Origin: Candidatus Collierbacteria bacterium GW2011_GWB1_44_6
GTDB taxonomy: Bacteria; Patescibacteriota; Microgenomatia; UBA1400; MFAQ01
DNA: 8,504 nucleotides
Direction of reading: 5' to 3'
Assembly (NCBI GenBank): GCA_000998025.1
Contig: LCJG01000033.1
Coordinates: 6,566-15,069, forward strand
Positions 4,783-8,504 of the stretch are shown here, piece after piece. Made by a program: the position numbers and the translations under genes. Numbering within the stretch: the stretch's first letter is position 1; every line of letters starts with the position of its first letter. The notes beneath the pieces were generated by a model. That model did not search any database, was not told the DNA's origin, and worked only from the letters and a program-made list of their open reading frames with translations.

Positions 4783-5475
4783 TTATTTTTGAATAATTAA
4801 GCAATCCGAACAGCGAGGCTCGTAAGTAATGGTATCTGTGGGGCCGGCAAAGTCGGGCATATTTACATTGGCCGGTTTGCCGTTTACCAACCGCTGGTCA
4901 AATCTGTCGGCCGGTTTGCCACACATGCTGCAGAGGGATTGGAGATGGTGGACCCTGTGGGCGCGTGTCTTCAAAAGAGCGGGGAAGATAAACTCACCAC
5001 CGAGACTGTTGTAGTCCAGTCCAGCGCAGACAAAAAAACCACCCCGGTCTAGAAACAGGTGGAGCTCTCTCAGGAAGAAGCTCTGAAGTCCGTGGGGAAT
5101 CAGCTGAACTTCGTCGACAGCAATAATGTCGTAGTCGTGAAAGATGTTTTCGATCTCGGCCTTGGTGCTGAAGCTGGTGGCAGTGATGCTTTCCTTGGTT
5201 CTGGATCTGATGGTGTCTTTGAGAATGTCTTGGCGGTCGACCAGTGGTTGGCAGAAGATAAAGTTTTGGCTCTTACTCTTCGTGCTTAGAAGCTCGCTGA
5301 GTTTGATGAGTACAAGTGACTTGCCAGAGCAGCTGCTGCCCACGATCATGGCAAAGTAACCCCGGTCTTTGGGGGATTTCTTAATTGTTCTGTAGAGTTG
5401 GGATGAAAGCCTGGCGGCTTTTTCCTCTACAAAGTTATAAATATTTTGGTTGGTGATGACAATATCCTTCCTCAT
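4783..5475 (-). CDS. tdk: Thymidine kinase, type II (TK1-like)
   Basis: This 230-residue cytoplasmic enzyme would phosphorylate thymidine (or deoxyuridine) with ATP to make dTMP for salvage. The P-loop is GSSCSGKS at 46-53, followed by LVDRQD around 78-83 (the D-x-R region) and IRSR at 89-92. DEVQLI at 121-126 holds the catalytic Glu122, and AGLDYNSLGGEF at 151-162 fits the family GLD motif. The lasso and zinc site are clear: CSMCG at 182-186 and CSDC at 222-225 give four cysteine ligands, with Tyr218 just before the last pair (TYEPRC). About 40 extra N-terminal residues precede the first strand, so the protein is longer than the usual roughly 190-200. The gene heads a two-gene unit with the deoxyribosyltransferase-fold protein. 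Confidence 0.83.
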   Translation of the reverse strand: MRKDIVITNQNIYNFVEEKAARLSSQLYRTIKKSPKDRGYFAMIVGSSCSGKSLVLIKLSELLSTKSKSQNFIFCQPLVDRQDILKDTIRSRTKESITATSFSTKAEIENIFHDYDIIAVDEVQLIPHGLQSFFLRELHLFLDRGGFFVCAGLDYNSLGGEFIFPALLKTRAHRVHHLQSLCSMCGKPADRFDQRLVNGKPANVNMPDFAGPTDTITYEPRCSDCLIIQK

Positions 5476-5483
5476 GGTCAGGC

Positions 5484-5512
5484 ATTATATCAAGATAAGA
5501 GTTTTTTGTCTT
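5484..5512 (-). promoter_or_regulatory. Leaderless-type promoter of the thymidine kinase unit
   Basis: Minus-strand TATAAT (5484-5489) is a perfect -10 box ending 8 bases before the ATG at 5475. AAGACA (5507-5512), 17 bp upstream, is a 4-of-6 match to TTGACA. No Shine-Dalgarno site is present between the box and the start codon. Confidence 0.7.
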
Positions 5513-5582
5513 ATATTGCGGTATGAAGGGCTACTTGGTGCGTGATTCAGCTTGGGTAGGTTGTCCTGTAGAAAGCAAGCCG

Positions 5583-5640
5583 GATGTGTATTTGCTGTGT
5601 ATATTGGGTAATAACCGATGTGTATCCATTGTGTATTTAG
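5583..5640. repeat. Four phased TGTGTAT half-sites in two 24-bp direct repeats
   Basis: TGTGTAT occurs at 5585-5591, 5596-5602, 5619-5625 and 5630-5636, with start-to-start spacings of 11, 23 and 11 bases. The two pairs form a degenerate 24-bp direct repeat (5583-5606 and 5617-5640, 18 of 24 identical) in the divergent region between the thymidine kinase unit and the 5728 gene. The array ends 9 bases before the -35 box at 5650, a typical activator position. Near-helical phasing suggests cooperative protein binding on one DNA face. The neighbouring ribbon-helix-helix protein is a candidate binder. Confidence 0.6.
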
Positions 5641-5649
5641 TCCTATAAC

Positions 5650-5678
5650 TTGACATTATTGGAAATTTGAACTATACT
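5650..5678 (+). promoter_or_regulatory. Strong promoter of the small secreted-protein gene
   Basis: TTGACA (5650-5655), 17 bp, TATACT (5673-5678). The predicted start near 5685 gives a leader of about 43 bases. Unlike most promoters here, this one drives a transcript with a true Shine-Dalgarno site. Confidence 0.8.
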
Positions 5679-5714
5679 CCTGTTTGTAAGTAGTCCCTTA
5701 AGCCATTCTAAAAG

Positions 5715-5722
5715 AAAGGAGG
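5715..5722 (+). promoter_or_regulatory. Strong Shine-Dalgarno site AAAGGAGG
   Basis: AAAGGAGG lies 5 bases before the ATG at 5728 and fixes that start. It is one of only two convincing Shine-Dalgarno sites in the window. Confidence 0.8.
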
Positions 5723-5727
5723 CTCCA

Positions 5728-6054
5728 ATGAAGAGGATTCATGTTTTGGTTTTGATCGCGTTTTTGCTGGGGTTGGTTTTACCCGCCTTTTTCGTTCCTA
5801 GTCAAGCCGTATTGGCTGGACAAGGGTGCGGTGGTCCGGCAGAAGACTACTGGGGTGATTGTCCCCAGGGTTATGTCTGTAAGGTAGGTGAACCCACCCC
5901 GGGAAATGCTAATTACCCGCACGGGGTGTGTGCACCAGTTGACCCTACCGCCACGCCTCCTTCAGATTTGCCACCGGCTGATCATGAAATCGGCTCGGTC
6001 GAGAAGGAATGTAACCTGGTTTGCCAGGTATTGGAATGGATCAAGAGCTGGTGA
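5728..6054 (+). CDS. Small secreted six-cysteine protein, unknown function
   Basis: I do not recognise this 108-residue protein. A classic signal peptide fills residues 1-30: basic KR, hydrophobic VLVLIAFLLGLVL, then a VLA-type cleavage site before Gly31. The mature part is about 78 residues with Cys34, 45, 51, 68, 95 and 99, enough for three disulfides. The segment GGPAEDYWGDCPQGYVC resembles small cysteine-stabilised secreted modules. A Pro/Thr/Asp linker (about 70-86) separates the first four cysteines from a short amphipathic C-terminal helix (about 91-108: CNLVCQVLEWIKSW), which might touch a membrane. The gene is a single transcription unit with a strong promoter, strong Shine-Dalgarno site and strong terminator, which points to high expression. 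A toxin, adhesin or structural role cannot be told apart from sequence. Confidence 0.8.
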   Translation: MKRIHVLVLIAFLLGLVLPAFFVPSQAVLAGQGCGGPAEDYWGDCPQGYVCKVGEPTPGNANYPHGVCAPVDPTATPPSDLPPADHEIGSVEKECNLVCQVLEWIKSW

Positions 6055-6059
6055 AGTTG

Positions 6060-6090
6060 AAGGAGGATGCTGAGGCACCCTCCTTTTTTT
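6060..6090 (+). terminator. Rho-independent terminator of the small secreted-protein gene
   Basis: AGGAGG (6061-6066) pairs with CCTCCT (6079-6084); after one mismatch the stem continues through T6068/A6077 and GC/GC around loop TGAG. Seven Ts (6084-6090) follow on the plus strand. The stop codon of the convergent metallopeptidase gene (6089-6091) lies at the end of the T-run. Confidence 0.88.
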
Positions 6091-7543
6091 ATGGGAAGAG
6101 ACTGGGAATGGGGTTGGCTTGATTCCGTTGAGTAGCTTGCCAATCTGAGAATTCTCGATGATCAAGAAAAAATTTTTGGCGGTTGGAAGTGAGATAGCCA
6201 GGGTTGGCATCGAATATTGAGGCTGAGATGGCCAGATCTTCGATGGGATTATAGGTGTCGATATCTATTTGCCACTGGAGAAGGAAGTCGTTGGACCAAT
6301 AGATAGACCCATCGGCAGTAATATTTTTTATCCACCCAGTTTGGATAATCCAGTCATCGATAAGTTCAGGATGTGCTTCTGTGAAAGAATGGGTTAATTC
6401 GTGTATAACTACGGCTCGAAGCAAGGCTTCTTGGGAGCCATAAATTTCTTGGTACATATAAAGAGTGGGTTCTTCAAAATCGAAAGTCGTGGGTAAGGTC
6501 AGAGTGAGTTGTCGGTTCTGATAGTTGGCCACTAAACCTCCTTCTAAATCAGGAAGATCTGATTGGTAAAGAAGAATTTCTTTCGGGTGGCGAGAGCTCT
6601 GCAGATAAGCCGGTGGTAGGGATCTAAGTGAGTCTTCAATAATTAGGAAAGTGGTAATGGCTGGAAGCTGGTTCGGTTCCCCATTCTCATTTAGTGCAGG
6701 ACAGATAACTTTGACCCCATAATTTTGCTCGATACGGTCAATAACATCTTGCCTACTTGTACCATATTCAAGAGTCTCACCGGTGTAAACCAAGTCAGGA
6801 ATGGGAAGTTGTGGTTCCACTGGGGTTGCCGCTTCTAGTTGAGTGTATGAGGGGGTGGAGTTGAAAAGTGCTGGAGTTCCAACGGTCTCTGCGTGAGGTG
6901 TGGGTGGAGGAACGGACTCTTTTGCTAAGCTTCTAGCGACTGGTGTTGGTTGGCAGGCTTGTAGAGCCAGACTTGTAAGAACGATGGCCGGAACAATATG
7001 TTTCCATTTTAGAGAAAAGTTGTGAGGCACTTCGGATGAGGAGAGGGAAGGTAGGTCAGTTATGGCCGGTAAGTCGAGAGTTAGCGCGAATTTTTTTCTT
7101 GCTCTTTCGATTTGCCGAATCGATTTTTTGACCCGACCTTTGCCGGCGGCGTAAGCCTCTGGCATATATCTTTGGATGGCTCGAAGCTTGGCCTCTCCCG
7201 TGATTAGTGAGGCTAGTAATTGCGCTTTGGGATTTAACTCGGTACCGTTTATTTGTATTCCGTCGGTGCTGAGGCGGAAGTTTTGGCGGCCGTTTTTGAA
7301 TTCAATATCTGCATGTAAATTCTTTACGTCTTCGGAAGTAGTAAGTGCATCTAGCCAGACTTGTGGGTCCTGGATATTTTTACCCGTAGCGCTTCTTTCA
7401 AGGGAGTTATGAACGTCGTAAAATGAATCAGGAATGGTGAGTTGCTTAGATAAGGCATCGATGAGCTCTCTGCTGTGAAAGTAGGTATCGCTTTCTTTAG
7501 GGTAGCCTTCTGGGAGTGGTATCTCGGAGGAATTAACACTCAT
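6089..7543 (-). CDS. Membrane-anchored zinc metallopeptidase (HELTH, gluzincin-like)
   Basis: This 484-residue protein probably has three parts. Residues 1 to about 178 are soluble and mostly helical, with a basic stretch at about 135-152 (KGRVKKSIRQIERARKKF), and likely cytoplasmic. Residues about 180-197 (WKHIVPAIVLTSLALQAC) form a single membrane helix. A Pro/Thr/Ser-rich stalk (about 198-250) then leads to an outside domain. That domain carries HELTH at 381-385, giving two zinc-ligand histidines and catalytic Glu382. PIEDLA at 433-438 offers Glu435 as third ligand, the pattern of gluzincins. LQAC resembles a lipobox, but Gln at -2 and its position 197 residues in argue against a lipoprotein. 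The substrate is unknown; processing of surface proteins is plausible given the exported neighbours. The gene has a -10 box 7 bases before the ATG and no Shine-Dalgarno site. Confidence 0.8.
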   Translation of the reverse strand: MSVNSSEIPLPEGYPKESDTYFHSRELIDALSKQLTIPDSFYDVHNSLERSATGKNIQDPQVWLDALTTSEDVKNLHADIEFKNGRQNFRLSTDGIQINGTELNPKAQLLASLITGEAKLRAIQRYMPEAYAAGKGRVKKSIRQIERARKKFALTLDLPAITDLPSLSSSEVPHNFSLKWKHIVPAIVLTSLALQACQPTPVARSLAKESVPPPTPHAETVGTPALFNSTPSYTQLEAATPVEPQLPIPDLVYTGETLEYGTSRQDVIDRIEQNYGVKVICPALNENGEPNQLPAITTFLIIEDSLRSLPPAYLQSSRHPKEILLYQSDLPDLEGGLVANYQNRQLTLTLPTTFDFEEPTLYMYQEIYGSQEALLRAVVIHELTHSFTEAHPELIDDWIIQTGWIKNITADGSIYWSNDFLLQWQIDIDTYNPIEDLAISASIFDANPGYLTSNRQKFFLDHREFSDWQATQRNQANPIPSLFP

Positions 7544-7544
7544 T

Positions 7545-7577
7545 GCCGATATTATATCCTGAATATTTTATATCGGC
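7545..7577. repeat. Inverted repeat over the divergent metallopeptidase promoter (candidate operator)
   Basis: GCCGATAT (7545-7552) and ATATCGGC (7570-7577) are perfect 8-bp arms separated by 17 bases. The left arm overlaps the minus-strand -10 box of the metallopeptidase gene (7551-7556). The right arm ends 4 bases before the TTGATT box of the rightward gene. This is a good position for one regulator to control both directions. Confidence 0.5.
7551..7556 (-). promoter_or_regulatory. -10 box of the metallopeptidase gene
   Basis: Minus-strand TATAAT ends 7 bases before the ATG at 7543, implying a leaderless start. No good -35 hexamer is seen 16-18 bp upstream (TAGCCG at 17), so the promoter may need an activator, perhaps through the overlapping inverted repeat. 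Confidence 0.5.
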
Positions 7578-7580
7578 TAT

Positions 7581-7608
7581 TTGATTCTGTCTGGTGCCGT
7601 TGTATACT
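7581..7608 (+). promoter_or_regulatory. Candidate promoter of the 7614 unit
   Basis: TTGATT (7581-7586), 16 bp, TATACT (7603-7608). The -10 box ends only 5 bases before the GTG at 7614, so transcription would start at or next to the first base of the start codon. Either the mRNA is fully leaderless with a GTG start, or the real start site differs. Confidence 0.55.
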
Positions 7609-7613
7609 GAATT

Positions 7614-8081
7614 GTGAAATGGTGGAAGTGGGTTTTTATATCATCGGGTGTTTTACTTGTTGGATTTTTGGTGGTGTTTCAGTTTTTTGGTCTTAAATAT
7701 ATTTTGAAGGCTAATAGCTATATCAACTCTCACCCAGAGGCGAGGGAAAAGCTTTATGGATTGGCGAGTAACCGGGTATATGGTGGCACGTTTGCTGGAG
7801 TCTATGGTGATCGAATTGGGATTTGGGGACGGCAGGGTCTGAAACTGTATAAGGGTTTAGAAAATATGGCGAAGTATTCAGTACTTCGTGGATGTAATAG
7901 CTCAGAACCAATCATGGAGAAATACGATGATGCTAAGACCTGGGGGAGAAGCTTGAGGATAGGCGACTATGTATTTGTAAATTATGCGATTAACGATGAG
8001 AAAACTGCGGTCATACTTTGGGGAAGCGATCTTTGGCTTTTTGTTACAGGTGAGTCTGATATTCAGTGTACAAGATTATGA
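7614..8081 (+). CDS. Single-pass membrane-anchored protein, unknown function
   Basis: I do not recognise this 155-residue protein. Translation appears to begin at GTG (7614), giving the aromatic and basic start MKWWKW and then one hydrophobic helix at about 7-27 (VFISSGVLLVGFLVVFQFF). The rest (about 28-155) would lie outside. It contains KANSYINSHPEAREKLYGLA at about 32-51, a glycine-rich stretch with GGTFAGVYGDRIGIWGRQG at about 57-75, and two cysteines (94 and 152) that could pair. No catalytic signature is visible. The stop overlaps the next gene by ATGA, so the two are probably co-translated and may work together at the cell surface. There is no Shine-Dalgarno site. Confidence 0.68.
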   Translation: MKWWKWVFISSGVLLVGFLVVFQFFGLKYILKANSYINSHPEAREKLYGLASNRVYGGTFAGVYGDRIGIWGRQGLKLYKGLENMAKYSVLRGCNSSEPIMEKYDDAKTWGRSLRIGDYVFVNYAINDEKTAVILWGSDLWLFVTGESDIQCTRL

Positions 8082-8504
8082 AGAATTCAATAATCCTAAT
8101 GTTGATTATTTTGGGGAGTGTTCTCTTTTGCATTTTTCCTTCAATCGGTTTTGCAGGAGGGTGTACTTGTGGAGGGAATGGGGGGAATTATTGTTATACT
8201 TTGCCTGAAGGAGGTCAAGAATGTACTGATGATGGGGCTAGTGGTGCAATGTGTTGCGACTATTGTGGAGGTACGGGTGGATGTTATGGCAGTGCTCCAG
8301 CTGAAACCATTATGTGTCCAGCGGGTACAACTGTAAATTGGAGCAGTACGACACAAACCTGTACCGGTACTAGATATTATGGACAAAAACTGGAGTGGAA
8401 ACGAAGTGCCGGCTGTTGTAATGAAGTTGAGGAGTGTAGTGACCCTTACTTTGATCCTTGGAAAAATAAGTATGTACAGGATTGTGGCCCGGTGTGTATT
8501 GATC
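8078..8504 (+). CDS. Secreted cysteine-rich protein, 5' part (3' end outside window)
   Basis: This gene starts at the ATG in the ATGA overlap with the upstream membrane protein and stays open to the window edge, giving 142 residues so far. Residues 1-26 are a signal peptide (NSIILMLIILGSVLFCIF core, cleavage probably after GFA at 24-26). The mature part is strikingly rich in cysteine and glycine: 15 cysteines in about 116 residues, including CTCGG right after cleavage, CCDYCGGTGGC, AGCCNEVEEC and DCGPVC. Such density implies many disulfides or, less likely for an exported protein, metal clusters. No named domain is recognised. No Shine-Dalgarno site is present, so translation is probably coupled to the 7614 gene. 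Confidence 0.75.
   Translation, partial: MKNSIILMLIILGSVLFCIFPSIGFAGGCTCGGNGGNYCYTLPEGGQECTDDGASGAMCCDYCGGTGGCYGSAPAETIMCPAGTTVNWSSTTQTCTGTRYYGQKLEWKRSAGCCNEVEECSDPYFDPWKNKYVQDCGPVCID

Noticed and set aside
5523..5648. Possible 41-residue plus-strand small gene
   Set aside because: It has no Shine-Dalgarno site, a -10-like TATATT only 5 bases away without a -35 box, and the TGTGTAT repeats run through its second half, so the region reads better as regulatory DNA.
7121..7543. Lipoprotein reading of the metallopeptidase from its LQAC motif
   Set aside because: The cysteine is residue 197 with a long soluble region before it, and Gln at -2 does not suit a lipobox. A downstream start would be needed, yet the leaderless-type -10 box sits at 7551.
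1..8504. CRISPR arrays, tRNA or rRNA genes, insertion sequences
   Set aside because: Reading both strands I saw no regularly spaced repeat-spacer array, no tRNA cloverleaf, no rRNA sequence and no transposase signature.

Overview
The window looks like a chromosomal segment from a Candidate Phyla Radiation (Patescibacteria) bacterium, perhaps from the Microgenomates side. This is an inference. It rests on compact, mostly AT-leaning genes, an archaeal-type isopentenyl phosphate kinase, many exported proteins with Thr/Ser/Pro-rich stalks, a C-terminal VDTGA sorting-like tail, and genes that mostly lack Shine-Dalgarno sites. UGA is used as a stop codon (for example at 598-600 and 6052-6054), so the UGA-to-glycine code of Gracilibacteria/SR1 does not apply.

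Layout. (1) 1-260, minus: 5' part of isopentenyl phosphate kinase. (2) 346-1563, plus: an overlapping three-gene operon of AbrB/MazE-type antitoxin, PIN-domain toxin and a SAM-dependent methyltransferase. It shares an 85-bp divergent promoter region with the kinase. (3) 1483-2403, minus: family 2 glycosyltransferase, whose 3' end overlaps the methyltransferase tail-to-tail. (4) 2502-3323 and 3523-4038, minus: two single-gene units for surface proteins, one GC-rich with an N-terminal anchor, the other with a C-terminal sorting-like signal. (5) 4206-5475, minus: a two-gene nucleotide unit, thymidine kinase followed by a nucleoside deoxyribosyltransferase/DNPH1-fold protein that appears fused to a C-terminal ribbon-helix-helix DNA-binding domain. 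(6) 5728-6054, plus: small secreted six-cysteine protein ending in a strong terminator. (7) 6089-7543, minus: membrane-anchored zinc metallopeptidase (HELTH). (8) 7614-8504, plus: a membrane-anchored unknown protein, translationally coupled to a secreted, very cysteine-rich protein that runs off the window.

How the parts work together. The TA-methyltransferase operon is drawn as one transcript, with a three-copy CCTTACT/AGTAAGG element around its promoter that suits autoregulation. The thymidine kinase and its partner suggest deoxynucleotide salvage or sensing with built-in transcriptional control. Four TGTGTAT half-sites in the adjacent divergent region are candidate operators. Most of the rest is cell-surface material: glycan transfer, anchored and secreted proteins, and a surface protease.

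The strongest cross-cutting signal is promoter architecture. Four or five genes have a sigma70-type -35/17-bp/-10 promoter whose -10 box ends only 8-9 bases before the start codon, predicting essentially leaderless mRNAs. Only two genes (2502-3323 and 5728-6054) have a real leader with a strong Shine-Dalgarno site.
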